From the NCBI GenBank assembly GCA_035551935.1, contig DASZMJ010000186.1, forward strand, positions 3,035-67,034: 64,000 bases of DNA, read 5' to 3'. The notes below the pieces were generated by a model. It did no database searches, had not been told where the DNA came from, and worked only from the letters and a program-made list of their open reading frames with translations. A program made the position numbers and the translations under genes. Origin of the DNA: DASZMJ01 sp035551935 (GTDB lineage Bacteria > Planctomycetota > Planctomycetia > Isosphaerales > Isosphaeraceae). Shown here one piece after another: positions 32,556 to 42,216 of this stretch (the stretch's first letter is position 1; each line of letters starts with the position of its first letter).

Positions 32556-33905
32556 ATGGGGGTCGAGGCACCGCCGAGACGGCGGGACGTGATGGGCGTC
32601 GTCCTGGCGCCGGCGATCTGGCTGGAGCGGGCGCGGGGGCGGAGGCGGCTGGCCTTGCTGGCGGCGTACGCGGTCGTCGGCCTAGTCGTCGGGGTGCTCG
32701 GCTGGCGGGCGATGAGCCTCAACGCCCTGCCCGACGTCGGCGACCCGCCGGGCCTCGACGCCTTGAAGAACATCGAAGTGCCCGACGACCGCAACGCCTT
32801 CGTCCTCTACATGGAGGCGATCGCCAGACTCCGCCGGATAACCCCCGAGGAGGCGCGGCTCCAGACGACCACCGACTGGTCGAAGGTCGATCCGAAGGTC
32901 CATCGCTGGGTCGAGGACAACCGCGCGGCGCTCGCGATCTGGCGGCGCGGGACCGAGCGGCCCGACGCCTTGCTCGTCGCCCCCGCCGACTTGACGTTCG
33001 ACACGGACCTGCACGAGTTCCAGCAGCTCCGCGACTTCTCGCGGCTCGCGGCCCTGGAGGGGTCGCGGCTCGAGCAGGCCGGCGACGTGGCCGGGGCCTG
33101 GGACCTGTACCGCGCGATGCTGCGGTCGAGCCGGCACGTCGGCCGCCACGGCTGCATCATCCAGCGCCTGGTCGGCGTCGCGATCCACGGCGTCTCGGCC
33201 AGCGGCCTCATGCAACTGGCCGACGACCCCCGCATCGACGCCGCGACCCTCCGCTCGACGTTGCGCGAGGCCGTCGCCCTCGACCGGACGACCGACCCGC
33301 CGTCGGTCTCGATTAAGTTCGAATATTTATCGATAATGAGATTCCTGGATGATCCCGAGCCCTTCCTCCGCAAGTACAACCCCGAGATGTTCGCGGGCGA
33401 CGCCGAGCACTGGTATCGGAACCTGCCGAAGTACCGCGAGGCCGAGTGGTTCCTGCTCCGCGAGCCCGAGCGGAGCCGTCGGCTGGCGCGGCTCTGCTTC
33501 GCGAACCTCCTGGCCCACTGCGACAAGCCCGCCTCCGCCCGCCCGCCGATCGCGGCCGGCGAACTCGGCCTCTTCCAGGATCGCCCCGAGTCCGGGCCCG
33601 TCTCGCGCGAGGAGCTCGAGCGCTGGTCGAAGACGACCCGGATCTTCCGGGTCGTCTACCCGGCCATCTTCAACGCCCTGCACGCCTACGACCGCGAGCG
33701 GGCCTCGAATTCGGCCCTCGTCCTCCACCTCGCCGAGCAGATCTACATCCGCGAGCGCGGCCGTCCGCCGAAGGCTCTCGGCGAGCTGATCGGGCCCGAC
33801 TTGCCGGCCCTACCCGACGGCTGCGACCCCGGCGACGCGCCGATCGGGGCCACCGAGGTCAAGGACGCGAAGATGATCAAGAGGAAATGGCAGAATGGCA
33901 GATGA
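32556..33905 (+). CDS. Membrane-anchored protein of unknown function
   Basis: 449 residues from the ATG at 32556, preceded by CGGAGGGGGG; an upstream in-frame ATG at 32412 would read through the promoter region. One membrane segment (LALLAAYAVVGLVVGVLGWR) near residues 33-52 is followed by a soluble alpha-rich part of about 390 residues: 'VPDDRNAFVLYMEAIARLRR', 'RDFSRLAALEGSRLEQAGDV', 'AEQIYIRERGRPPKALGELI'. The last segment resembles the C-terminal 'RGxPPxxLxxL' of planctomycete pseudopilin-like or membrane proteins. No family with a known role is recognised. The tail (MIKRKWQNGR) is read from an AAATGGCAGAATGGCAGATG element that looks like a dispersed repeat. Confidence 0.7.
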   Translation: MGVEAPPRRRDVMGVVLAPAIWLERARGRRRLALLAAYAVVGLVVGVLGWRAMSLNALPDVGDPPGLDALKNIEVPDDRNAFVLYMEAIARLRRITPEEARLQTTTDWSKVDPKVHRWVEDNRAALAIWRRGTERPDALLVAPADLTFDTDLHEFQQLRDFSRLAALEGSRLEQAGDVAGAWDLYRAMLRSSRHVGRHGCIIQRLVGVAIHGVSASGLMQLADDPRIDAATLRSTLREAVALDRTTDPPSVSIKFEYLSIMRFLDDPEPFLRKYNPEMFAGDAEHWYRNLPKYREAEWFLLREPERSRRLARLCFANLLAHCDKPASARPPIAAGELGLFQDRPESGPVSREELERWSKTTRIFRVVYPAIFNALHAYDRERASNSALVLHLAEQIYIRERGRPPKALGELIGPDLPALPDGCDPGDAPIGATEVKDAKMIKRKWQNGR

Positions 33906-33927
33906 CAGAATCCGAAAACGCCCCGCC

Positions 33928-34710
33928 TCACGCCGCGCCTTGCTCGAGGGGGGCGGGGCAGGAGGGGAGGCGGAGGGTGAAGGTGGAGCCCTGGCCGGGG
34001 CGGCTCTCGACGCGGAGGCGGCCCTTGTGGGCCTCGACGATGTCGCGGCAGACGGGCAGGCCCAGGCCGGTGCCGCCGAGGCCGGAGGCGTCGGGGCCGG
34101 ACTTGGTGGTGAAGAACGGCTCGAAGATCCGGCGGAGGTCCGCCGGCGCGATGCCGACGCCGGTGTCGGCGACGCTGACCTCGGCGGTGCGGCCGGTCGG
34201 GTCGAGCCCGACCCGGACGCGGACCGTCCCGCCGCGGGGCATCGCCTGGCGGGCGTTGATGACGAGGTTCAACAAGACCTGCTGGATCTGCGGCGCGCTG
34301 ACGCGGGCGAACGGCCGGTCGGCCGACTCGAACTCGACCTTCACGCGGCCCCTGGCCAGGTCCTTGCCGACGAGCATCAGCACCTCCTCGGCCAACCGCG
34401 TCAGGTCGGCCGGCTCGCGGGCGTCGGCCGAGGGGCGGGCCAGGCCGAGCACGCCGCCGGCGATCGCCGCGGCGCGGCGGGAGGCCTCGAGGATCTTCTC
34501 GAAGGCCCGGTCGCGGTACGCCGGGTCGGGGTTGCGGAGGCCGAGCTTGGCGTAGTTGAGGATCGGCGTCAGGGCGTTATTCAACTCGTGCATGAGCCCG
34601 CCGGCCAGCACGCCGAGGCTGCTGACGCGCTGGAGCTCGATGACCTGGCGGCGGAGGGCCTCGACCTCGTCGCGCCCCGCCGCTTGCGACTCCTTCGACC
34701 TCGAGGCCAT
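33928..34710 (-). CDS. Sensor histidine kinase (HisKA/HATPase, no transmembrane sensor)
   Basis: 260 residues. 'SSLGVLAGGLMHELNNALTP' holds the H-box with the phosphoryl-accepting His, similar to NtrB/AtoS-type kinases (HELNN). The ATPase domain has N-box 'LLNLVINARQAMPRGG', G1 'VADTGVGIAPADL', F-box 'IFEPFFTTKS' and G2 'GLGGTGLGLPVCRDIV'. There is only a short coiled coil (RDEVEALRRQVIELQRVSSL) ahead of the H-box and no membrane or PAS domain, so it is a cytosolic kinase that must receive its signal from another protein. No response regulator is adjacent. Confidence 0.9.
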   Translation of the reverse strand: MASRSKESQAAGRDEVEALRRQVIELQRVSSLGVLAGGLMHELNNALTPILNYAKLGLRNPDPAYRDRAFEKILEASRRAAAIAGGVLGLARPSADAREPADLTRLAEEVLMLVGKDLARGRVKVEFESADRPFARVSAPQIQQVLLNLVINARQAMPRGGTVRVRVGLDPTGRTAEVSVADTGVGIAPADLRRIFEPFFTTKSGPDASGLGGTGLGLPVCRDIVEAHKGRLRVESRPGQGSTFTLRLPSCPAPLEQGAA

Positions 34711-34859
34711 CGTCGGCGCGCCTCCACGCAGGGACCGGGGCCCCTCCGAGGCCCGCACCATCCCCCACCATCGTATCGGCCGCCGCCCCCGCCGAAATGA
34801 GCCGCGCGGGGCGTTTCGACGAGGGATGCCCTCGCTCGCGCTTCGGGTCAGGAAGCGGT

Positions 34860-35618
34860 TCAGGGGGCCGGCGGGGAGACGACGCGGACCGGCTCGCGGC
34901 GGTGGCGGCCGTCGCGGGTCAGGGCCCCGCCGAGCCGGCGGTCCAGGGCGTCGATGGCCGCGTCGAGGATGCTCCGGGTGGCGTCGAGGTGCCGGGGCCG
35001 CAGCGCATAAGGGTCGCGCGGCAGGCCGGTCCGCGGGTAGACGAGGTGCCCCGCCGCGATCCCCGAGCCGCGCGGGACCTGGTGCGGCTCCAGCGGCTCG
35101 TACGAGTCGGGGCCGGTCGCCCGGTAGTACGCGCGGCGGTCGACCGGCGGGCCGGGGTAGGCCCACGAGGCTCGGAGGGACAAGAGCTCGCCGAATTGCG
35201 GCCAGGGGGGCGATTCGGTGTCATGCCCGCCGGCCGGCCCCTCGCCCAGCAGCGCCGGCAAGAGCCGCCAGGCCTCGCCCAACGGCAACGGGCGGGCCGG
35301 GTCGGTCAGCAGGTGGGCCAGCTCCGGCCGCGCCAGCTCGGCCGCCGCCTGATGGACCAGCGCCTCGGCGCTCGACAGATACAGCAGGAACGCCGCCCGC
35401 GCCAGCCGGCTCGCCTCGGCCTCGGAGCGCGGCAGGCGGAGCTGGCTCTGCGTGTGGAAATACAGGGCATCCTGATACAAGCAATGGAACGGGCTGACGA
35501 CCGTCTCGATCACCCACGCCCCGTCCCCCGCCCCCCCGCCGCGCGCGGCCCCCTCGGCCACGGCCGACTCGGCGCCGGATCGTGTCGGGCCTCCCGGCCC
35601 GCGCCCGCCGTCACTCAT
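34860..35618 (-). CDS. Hypothetical soluble protein
   Basis: 252 residues from the ATG at 35618 (GAGGGGG upstream, somewhat distant); an in-frame ATG at 35651 is an alternative. A disordered Gly/Arg-rich N-terminus precedes a helical region with 'ETVVSPFHCLYQDALYFHTQ' and 'SRLARAAFLLYLSSAEALVH', then 'RASWAYPGPPVDRRAYYRAT' and a C-terminal 'DATRSILDAAIDALDRRLGG'. The pattern fits a helical scaffold or HEPN-like helical protein of the kind common in planctomycetes. I do not recognise the family. Confidence 0.6.
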   Translation of the reverse strand: MSDGGRGPGGPTRSGAESAVAEGAARGGGAGDGAWVIETVVSPFHCLYQDALYFHTQSQLRLPRSEAEASRLARAAFLLYLSSAEALVHQAAAELARPELAHLLTDPARPLPLGEAWRLLPALLGEGPAGGHDTESPPWPQFGELLSLRASWAYPGPPVDRRAYYRATGPDSYEPLEPHQVPRGSGIAAGHLVYPRTGLPRDPYALRPRHLDATRSILDAAIDALDRRLGGALTRDGRHRREPVRVVSPPAP

Positions 35619-35779
35619 GGGCGAGTTGCCCCCTCGTTCGACCTGCGACATGACGCCCGATCCCTGGGGTGAATCGCCCAGCTTACCGCGCCCCGCGGGG
35701 CGATTCCACCGCCCCGACGATCCCAACAATCACAAATCGACAATTTCCAATGCCAAATGTCCAATGCCAGGATCCCTCC

Positions 35780-37465
35780 TCACCGCGGCGGGGCCGGGGG
35801 CGCGGCGGGGGGGCTGAAGGGGCGGGCCAGGACGAGGTCGCGGGCGCGGAGGCGGTTGCCGCGCCCCTGGGGGGTGGGGTCGGCCTGGCCGAGGTAGTGG
35901 GTGGCGCCGGCGAGGTCGCCGGCCGCGGCGTAGAGGCGGCCGAGGTTGGCGCGGGCGCCGTACTGGAACGCCGGGACATAGACCCCGGACGCCTCGGCGG
36001 CGGGGGCCAGCTTCAGCGACTGCTCGAAGAGCCGGCGGGCGTCGTCGGGGTGGCCGAGGTCGAGGTGGCAGAGCGCGAGGTAATACGTGGCGTACAGGTT
36101 GAGCACGCCCTGGATCTCGGGGGGGACGGGGACCTGCCGCGGGGGCGAGCCCGGGCCGGTCGGCACCGACATCACCAGCTTCTCGGCGATGCGGAGCCGG
36201 ACGTAGCTCTCCAGCGCCTTCTCCATCCGCTCGGGGTTCGACGCCCGGAGCTGTTGCATCCGCGCCGGCAAGAGCGGCAGCCGCAGGCTCGCGTCGAAGT
36301 ACCGGAGGGTCGACTGCGTCGCCTGCACGAAGGCGCCGTCGGTCACCAGGCGGAAGCTGACCTCCATCGGCAGCGCCCAGAGCCGGACCTCGGAGGCGTA
36401 CGGGCCGAGCGCCTTGCGGAAGGCCGCGGCCTGGGCGCCGGGGTCGCGGAAGAGGACCATCTTCAGGTCGCCGGCCAGCTCGCGCTGCAGCAGCCGCATC
36501 CGGGGGGCGACGAAGGCGAACGTCGAGTCGATCCAGACGGCGACCCGACCCGGGGCCAGGTCGGCGGCCGTCGTGCCGTAGGGGGACTCGGGCAGGTCCA
36601 GCCGCGCCAGGATGCTCGGGTCGGTCGCCGCCTGCTCCAACGTCGCGATCCCCCGGCCGCCGGGGCCGGGGACCGGCAGGCCGATCCGGGCGTCGAAGAG
36701 GTACGGCTTGCCGCCGACGATCGCGGCGCAGACCCACGGGACGCGCCGCTCCTGGCCCGGTGGGGCATAGGCCAGCAGGCCGGCGTCGAAACCGAGCTGG
36801 CGGCAGAGGGTGATGAAGACCCAGCTCCGCTCCGACCACTCCTCGCGCTCGACGGCCAGGCCGCGGAGCAGCACGTCGTACGGCCGCGCCGGCGCCCGGA
36901 AGTCCGGGTCGCCCCCGCCGAGCGCCTCCGGCGGCACCAGGGCGACCTGCGCGACCACCCAGTCGAACAGCCGACGGAGGCGGTCCAGGTCGTCCCCGTC
37001 GCCGGCGGCGCGGGCGGCGACGGCCTGGTAGAGCAGGCAGTCCTCGATGTGCCGCGCCTCCGGGGTCTCGAACTTCCGCGACTCCAGGGCGCGCATCGCC
37101 GCGTCGAACCGCTGGCGGGGCAGCTCACCCTTGAGGTACTCGCGGGCCTCGGGGCTCATCGCGAAGTCGGCGTCGGGCGTCCCCTCGAAGACCTGGTTGA
37201 GGTTCGCCGCCGCGTTCGAGAAGCTGGTGGTGCCGGGGTTCTCCTCGGCATCGCGGAGCATCTCGATCGTCACCTTGATGAGCTCCGCCTTCGAGACCGC
37301 CCCCGAGCCGGCCTTCGACGCCGCGTCGCCGTCGCCGAAGAGTTCGCTGTGGCTGGGGGCGCCGTCGCCCCCGCTCGACCCGCAGCCGACGAGCGCCGCG
37401 CCCAGGCCCGGCACGACCAGTAACAGCAATACGACGCGGTTCCAGGGGCGGGCAGGCCGCTTCAC
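35780..37465 (-). CDS. Lipoprotein with transglutaminase-like and TPR-like regions
   Basis: 561 residues. A lipoprotein signal with lipobox LVGC (VVLLLLVVPGLGAALVGCGS). Residues 130-300 have the order 'LFDWVVAQVALVPPEALGGG', 'SWVFITLCRQLGFDAGLLAY' and 'VCAAIVGGKPYLFDARIGLP', reminiscent of a transglutaminase-like fold with a Cys in the second block, but the catalytic triad cannot be confirmed. The C-terminal part has TPR-like units, 'YYLALCHLDLGHPDDARRLF' and 'GARANLGRLYAAAGDLAGAT'. It is probably in the outer membrane or periplasm. It overlaps the Ala/Pro-rich end formed by an AT-rich intergenic repeat. Function unknown. Confidence 0.7.
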   Translation of the reverse strand: MKRPARPWNRVVLLLLVVPGLGAALVGCGSSGGDGAPSHSELFGDGDAASKAGSGAVSKAELIKVTIEMLRDAEENPGTTSFSNAAANLNQVFEGTPDADFAMSPEAREYLKGELPRQRFDAAMRALESRKFETPEARHIEDCLLYQAVAARAAGDGDDLDRLRRLFDWVVAQVALVPPEALGGGDPDFRAPARPYDVLLRGLAVEREEWSERSWVFITLCRQLGFDAGLLAYAPPGQERRVPWVCAAIVGGKPYLFDARIGLPVPGPGGRGIATLEQAATDPSILARLDLPESPYGTTAADLAPGRVAVWIDSTFAFVAPRMRLLQRELAGDLKMVLFRDPGAQAAAFRKALGPYASEVRLWALPMEVSFRLVTDGAFVQATQSTLRYFDASLRLPLLPARMQQLRASNPERMEKALESYVRLRIAEKLVMSVPTGPGSPPRQVPVPPEIQGVLNLYATYYLALCHLDLGHPDDARRLFEQSLKLAPAAEASGVYVPAFQYGARANLGRLYAAAGDLAGATHYLGQADPTPQGRGNRLRARDLVLARPFSPPAAPPAPPR

Positions 37466-37816
37466 GGGGGGGAGTCTCCAGGTCGAGGGGCATGGACGAC
37501 GGGCCTCGGCGCGCCGATCGCGGGCGCGGCCCGGCCGTTCCCGGCCATGCCGGCGATTCTATCGGATACGCCCCCCGCCCCGCGAGTGTTCGCCCCGCCC
37601 GCGACCCCATCAATGAACTCGTCGGTGGGGCGGCACGGCCCCGAGTCCTCGAAGGGCGTGGGCCCCGACCCGAAGGCCATGCCACAGACCATGCCCTTGG
37701 AGGGCGTGCCACCCACCGCGACCCCATCGCTCGCCGCTTCGGGTTGTCGGGCCGGGGGGGCTGGGGTATTTTGCCGCGGCGGGACGGGCGACCGGCGGAG
37801 TCTCAAGGAGGGGGCG

Positions 37817-39775
37817 ATGCCGCGGGCGGGACTGACATGGGCCCGGCGCGGGGCGCCCGAGGCGATCCTGGCGCTGCTGGCCGGGGCGATCGTCCTCGGC
37901 TTCCTCGGGTCGATGGACCTCTGGGGCAAGCGCGAGCAGCGGGCCTCGGCCGAGGCGCTCGACACGATCGAGCGCGGCCACTGGCTCGTCGCCGAGATCC
38001 AGGGGCGGCCGCGCCTGGAGAAGCCCCCCCTGCCCCGCTGGACGACCGCGGCCCTGATGCGGCTGGGCCTCGGGCGCGACGAGTGGGCGGTGCGGCTGCC
38101 GTCGGCGGCCTCGGCCCTGGGGACGATCGCCCTGATCTACGCCCTCGGCCGCCGCCTCGGCGGCCGCGAGGTGGGCCTGGCGTCGGCCCTGGCGTTGTCG
38201 TCGACGGTCTTCTTCGTCGTCGAGTCGCGGCAGGCGGGCAACGACGCCCCCCTGGCCTTCTTCACGACCCTGGCCCTCTATGCCGCCTGGCGGCGGCTGC
38301 ACGGCGACGCGGGGGACCTCGGGGCCAAGGGGTGGGTCGTCCTGATGGACGTCGCCCTGGGGCTCGGGTTCCTCTGCAAGGGGCCGGTCATCGTCCTGTT
38401 GGCGGCGACGACGGTCGTGCCCTACCTGGCGATGTCGCGCCGGCTCCGGGAGGGCCTGCGGGCGCTCTGGAGCGGCCGGGGGGCGGCCCTGTTCGCGCTG
38501 CTGGCCCTGTGCTGGCCGGTGCCGGTGGCCCTCGTCGAGCCGAGGGCGGCGGGGGTCTGGTACCTCGAGATGGCCCAGAAGGTCGGCACGGCCGGGATCA
38601 AGCACCACGAGGCCCGCGACCTGCTGGCCGGGGCCTGGCCGGGGATGACCGCCCCCTGGACGTTGCTGGCCCTGGCGGCGATCGTCCTGCCGGTCGCCCG
38701 CCGGCCGGCCGTGCCGCGGCCGGGGACGTGGTTCGTCTGGTGGTGGGCCGTGGGCAACCTGGCCGTGTTCTGCACCTGGCAGGTGGCCAAGCCGAGCTAT
38801 TACCTCCCCGGCCTGCCCGGGGCGGCGTTGCTGGCGGGGATCGCCTGGGTGCGGACCGCCCGGCTGGCCCGGTCCGTCGGCGCGGGGTCGGCGGCGGCGC
38901 GGTGGTTCCTCCAGGCGCACTGGGTCGGCATCTTCGTGGCGGCGACGGTCGCGCCGGTGCTGGTCGGCCGGCTCTGGCCGGGCCTCCTCGGCGGGGCCTT
39001 GGCGGTGGGGTCGTCGATGGCGGCCGGGGTGGTCGTCAGCGCCTGGCTCTGGCGTCGCGGTGCCGTCGCGGGGGCCCTGGCCCCATTGGTCGGGGGCTGG
39101 GCGGTCGCGGCCCTGATCGGCTACGGGGCCGTCGTGCCGCGCTTGGTCGCGCCGCGGAGCCATCGGGCCCTGGCCGCCGAGCTGGAGCGGGCCCTGCCGG
39201 CGCGCGAACGGACGGTGATGTTCTTCCATCAGTTGGACGAGGGGCTCTGGTTCTACCTCCGCGACCGCGAGCTCCGGCCCGTGCCGGGCAGCGCCCCGGA
39301 GTTCAACGAGGGCTTCGACCTCGTGCTCGAGGCCCGCGAGAACCGCCTGATCTACGACCGGGACGAGCGGCACGAGAACGACCGCCGGGTCCTCCTGGCC
39401 TGGCTCCGCGACCCCGACCGCGCGTCGCGATACTGCCTGGTGCGGGCGAAGGTCTACGACGACCTGTTCGCCGGCCGCCTGGAGGGCCTGGCCCGGCCGG
39501 TCTACCGCGAGGTCCCCGCCTCCGCCGCAGCCGAGGGGCCCGGCCCCTTCCGCCGCAACGCGGTGGTGCTGCTGCGGGCCGAGTCACCCGGTCGGGTCGA
39601 GTTGGCCGACCGGGGGGCGGCTCGGGGCCCGGTTGTGCGGCCCTTGCGGGCTGTGCGCCCCGCAATCTCGACGCAGCCTCCCGCGGCCCCGCGACCGCGT
39701 CGATCGGCACGGGCGGATCGCCCTAACCCCTTGCGGGAAAACGGCCCGGGCGTTCAAGCGCCGTCCCCCCGGTGA
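37817..39775 (+). CDS. ArnT/PMT-type (GT39/GT83) membrane glycosyltransferase
   Basis: 652 residues; the ATG follows AAGGAGGGGGCG, a strong ribosome-binding site. The first extracytoplasmic loop carries 'MDLWGKREQRASAEALDTIE' and 'GRPRLEKPPLPRWTTAALMR', the KPPL motif and acidic residues that mark the ArnT/PMT family of polyprenyl-phosphate-sugar-dependent transferases. About 12 membrane segments follow, then 'CTWQVAKPSYYLPGLPGAAL' and a C-terminal periplasmic part. Its product adds a sugar from a lipid carrier to a protein or lipid acceptor in the periplasm. The last 50 residues are low-complexity and may be readthrough into a repeat. Which lipid-linked donor is used is not shown by sequence. 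Confidence 0.85.
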   Translation: MPRAGLTWARRGAPEAILALLAGAIVLGFLGSMDLWGKREQRASAEALDTIERGHWLVAEIQGRPRLEKPPLPRWTTAALMRLGLGRDEWAVRLPSAASALGTIALIYALGRRLGGREVGLASALALSSTVFFVVESRQAGNDAPLAFFTTLALYAAWRRLHGDAGDLGAKGWVVLMDVALGLGFLCKGPVIVLLAATTVVPYLAMSRRLREGLRALWSGRGAALFALLALCWPVPVALVEPRAAGVWYLEMAQKVGTAGIKHHEARDLLAGAWPGMTAPWTLLALAAIVLPVARRPAVPRPGTWFVWWWAVGNLAVFCTWQVAKPSYYLPGLPGAALLAGIAWVRTARLARSVGAGSAAARWFLQAHWVGIFVAATVAPVLVGRLWPGLLGGALAVGSSMAAGVVVSAWLWRRGAVAGALAPLVGGWAVAALIGYGAVVPRLVAPRSHRALAAELERALPARERTVMFFHQLDEGLWFYLRDRELRPVPGSAPEFNEGFDLVLEARENRLIYDRDERHENDRRVLLAWLRDPDRASRYCLVRAKVYDDLFAGRLEGLARPVYREVPASAAAEGPGPFRRNAVVLLRAESPGRVELADRGAARGPVVRPLRAVRPAISTQPPAAPRPRRSARADRPNPLRENGPGVQAPSPR

Positions 39776-39994
39776 CGATACTACGGGTGACTCGCCGCGG
39801 CTGAAGGGCCGGGGCGGGGACTCGGGAGCACCCGTTGGGGGGTGTCGTCCGGGGGATTGGGTCGACGAGGCCCCGGGCGATTCGGGAACGCCCGCCGCCG
39901 GACGTGCCGCGAACAGATCCCAAGCGAGGTGGTGCGGGCCGACCGGCCGGATGCGCCCCTCCGCTCGTCAGTCAGTCGAGGAGAATCGTCCCCC

Positions 39995-40588
39995 ATGTTC
40001 AAGCCCTTGACGTTGGGCGTCGGCCTGGCTTTCGCCCTCGGCGCGTGCGGCATCAGCCTCGCGGGTGGCCACGGCCACGGGATGCCCACGCCCCAGGAGG
40101 TCGTCCCCTCCGAGCAGATCGCCCCCTCGCCCCAGTGCGAGACCGGCTGTGCCCCGAAGAAGCACTGCCTGGGCCTGGGCCTCGGCCACAAGATGAAGAG
40201 CTGGATGCACCGACCCAAGTGCTACACCTACACCTGGGTCCTCAAGAAGAAGCGGACCTGCCTCTTCGGCCACCACAACGCCGGCTGCGGCAACGGCTGC
40301 GGCGGCGGCGGCTGCGAGGAGGCGGTCTATCCGTCGGGCCAGTACGCCAGCCCGCAGGGCGAGGCGTGGCCGACCGGCCAGGTCTACGGCGCCGGCCAGA
40401 CCTACGGCGCCGGCCAGGCCGCCGGCGGCCAGATGGCGCCGATGACCGCCACCCCGACGACCGCCGGTGAGGAGGCCCCCGCGGCCCCCGCCCCCCCGGC
40501 GACCACCCCGGCCCCCCCGCCCCCGACCGCCCCGGCCGGCGAGAAGCCGCAGGCCAGCCTGCTCTTCCCTAGCCCCTCGGGCAACTGA
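39995..40588 (+). CDS. Cys-rich secreted planctomycete protein
   Basis: 197 residues; ATG with GAGGAGAATCGTCCCCC upstream. A signal peptide (LGVGLAFALGACGISLAGGH) leads a Cys-rich central part (CETGCAPKKHCLGLGLGH, CYTYTWVLKKKRTCLFGHHN, CGNGCGGGGCEEA) followed by Gly/Gln-rich repeats (GQVYGAGQTYGAGQAAGGQ) and a Pro/Ala-rich tail. It could be disulphide-linked or bind metal at the surface. The CYTYTWVLKKKR element is seen in other planctomycete secreted proteins of unknown function. Followed by a strong hairpin. Confidence 0.75.
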   Translation: MFKPLTLGVGLAFALGACGISLAGGHGHGMPTPQEVVPSEQIAPSPQCETGCAPKKHCLGLGLGHKMKSWMHRPKCYTYTWVLKKKRTCLFGHHNAGCGNGCGGGGCEEAVYPSGQYASPQGEAWPTGQVYGAGQTYGAGQAAGGQMAPMTATPTTAGEEAPAAPAPPATTPAPPPPTAPAGEKPQASLLFPSPSGN

Positions 40589-40608
40589 GCCGGGCCGAAA
40601 TCAACCCA

Positions 40609-40650
40609 ACGGACGACGGCCCATGCCTTGCGGCATGGGCCGTCGTCCGT
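40609..40650. terminator. Strong hairpin after the Cys-rich gene, before fliF
   Basis: ACGGACGACGGCCCATGCC (40609-40627) is the exact complement of 40632-40650 with a TTGC loop, a 19-bp stem. No T-tract follows (TCGCGCC). It would insulate the flagellar-type operon that starts 214 bases later. Confidence 0.75.
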
Positions 40651-40863
40651 TCGCGCCCCCCGCGATTGACAAACTCGGCCGATTGTGGATAACGAGGCCC
40701 GCGCAGGATGCGATGGGCCCCGGGTCCCAGGGACGGGACGGCGGCCGACCGCGACGGGTCGTGGGGCCCGTGCCGATCGTTCCGATCGGCCCCCCCAATT
40801 TCGCCCGCCGTCGCCGGCCGAACAGCGGCCCTCCCTTCCCGCGCGCCGAGGAGGGGAGTGCCG

Positions 40864-42216
40864 ATGCGGACCGAGTCCCCGACCCCCCCCGGCCCCGCGC
40901 CGACCGGCCCTTCGGGCCCGCTCGGCCGCCTCCTGCGATGGGCCCCGGGCCGAGGGCCGGCGTCGCGGCGGGCGTGGGCCCTCTCCGCGGTCCTGGCCGC
41001 GGTGGCCGCGGCCGTCTACCTCGTCATCCCCGCCGAGCCGACGCCGACGGTCTGGCTCTTCGAGGACAAGCCCCTGGCCCGCGGCCGGCTGACCGAGGCC
41101 GTTGCCGCCCTGACCGCCGCCGAGATCAGCCCGGTCGTCGAGGCCGGCCGCGTCGGCGTACCCCGCGACCGCCTGGCCTCGGCCCTCAAGGAGCTGAAGA
41201 AGGCCGGCATCGAGTTGCCGACCTTCGACGCCCTCCGCGACCAGATGCTCGAAGGCTCATTCCTGGACGGGCCGGGCCGGGCCCAGGACCGGATCGACCG
41301 GGGCCGCGAGCGGATGCTCGCCGCCTGGATCGGCACGATCCGGGGGGTCTCCAAGGCCGAGGTGCTGATCACGCCGCTGGAGCCCCGCGGCCTGGCGCGG
41401 GCCCACGCCGCCCGGGCGGTGGTCCGGCTCGAGGCCGACGGCCCCGGGCCGATCTCGTACCGGGCCGTCCGCGAGATCCTCGGCCTGCTCCGCGGCACCT
41501 TCCACTACGACCTGCCCGAGGGGGCCGTCGGCCTCCACGACCGCGACCACGACTACCTGCTCATCGGCGACTCGGCCCTGGAGCGGCGGGCCCTGGTCCA
41601 TGCCCACGAGGAGGACCTGGCCGCCGCCGTCCTGGCCGAGCTCGACCGCGACGGCATCGCCGGGGCCCACGTCTCGGTCCGCTGCGAGCCCGCCCCGGCC
41701 CCGACGGCCGGCCGCGAGGAGGTCGCGGTCAACCGGCCGATGGACCTGGGGGACGACCCGCCGTCGCCGCCCGATCGGGCGGCCGTGACGGTCCAGGTGC
41801 CGCGGGCACGCCGCCCGGCCGAGCCGACCGTCGAGGCGATCGAGCTGCACGTCGCGGCGGCCCTGTCACCGGGAGAATTGGGGGCCGTGACCGTCGAGCG
41901 GGTCGACGCCCCGCCGCCGGCCCCTCTGCCTCCGATTCCTACCCATTCGCCCCCCCGCAAGGCCCGCCCCTGGTGGACCCCGGCGGCCGTCGGCGGCGGG
42001 GTGGTGGCGGTGGCCTCGCTGGTCGCCGCCGGTCGGCTGCTCTCGCAGCGACGGCCGAGCCCCGGGCCGCCCCGGGCCCGCCGCCGCGAGCGGTTCGACC
42101 GCGAGGACGCCGGCCCCGGGCCCGCCGAGCGCGTCCGGGCGTTCGTCCGCCGCAACCCCGACGCCGCCGCGGGGGTCCTCCAGCGCTGGATCGGCCAGGG
42201 GGGGCACGCCGGATGA
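40864..42216 (+). CDS. fliF: FliF-like flagellar MS-ring protein, short form
   Basis: 450 residues, compared with about 550 in model organisms. Membrane segment one (ALSAVLAAVAAAVYLVIP) is at residues 39-56; then comes the ring-building motif 'LKELKKAGIELPTFDALRDQ' and 'RERMLAAWIGTIRGVSKAEV' followed by LITPLEP, which matches RBM2. The part that would be RBM3 is reduced to about 100 residues. Membrane segment two is near 362-383 (WTPAAVGGGVVAVASLVAAG). The C-terminal cytosolic tail 'RAFVRRNPDAAAGVLQRWIG' is the FliG-binding helix. It starts the operon fliF-fliG-fliG'-fliO-fliP-fliQ-fliR-flhB. The start at 40864 has an AGGAGGGGAGTGCCG leader. Function: base of the export machine in the inner membrane. 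Confidence 0.8.
   Translation: MRTESPTPPGPAPTGPSGPLGRLLRWAPGRGPASRRAWALSAVLAAVAAAVYLVIPAEPTPTVWLFEDKPLARGRLTEAVAALTAAEISPVVEAGRVGVPRDRLASALKELKKAGIELPTFDALRDQMLEGSFLDGPGRAQDRIDRGRERMLAAWIGTIRGVSKAEVLITPLEPRGLARAHAARAVVRLEADGPGPISYRAVREILGLLRGTFHYDLPEGAVGLHDRDHDYLLIGDSALERRALVHAHEEDLAAAVLAELDRDGIAGAHVSVRCEPAPAPTAGREEVAVNRPMDLGDDPPSPPDRAAVTVQVPRARRPAEPTVEAIELHVAAALSPGELGAVTVERVDAPPPAPLPPIPTHSPPRKARPWWTPAAVGGGVVAVASLVAAGRLLSQRRPSPGPPRARRRERFDREDAGPGPAERVRAFVRRNPDAAAGVLQRWIGQGGHAG

Noticed and set aside
37622..37726. A further family D palindrome
   Set aside because: The right part matches the family D arm (GGGCGTGCCACCC), but the left part is too degenerate to form a long stem, so it is only noted as a relic.
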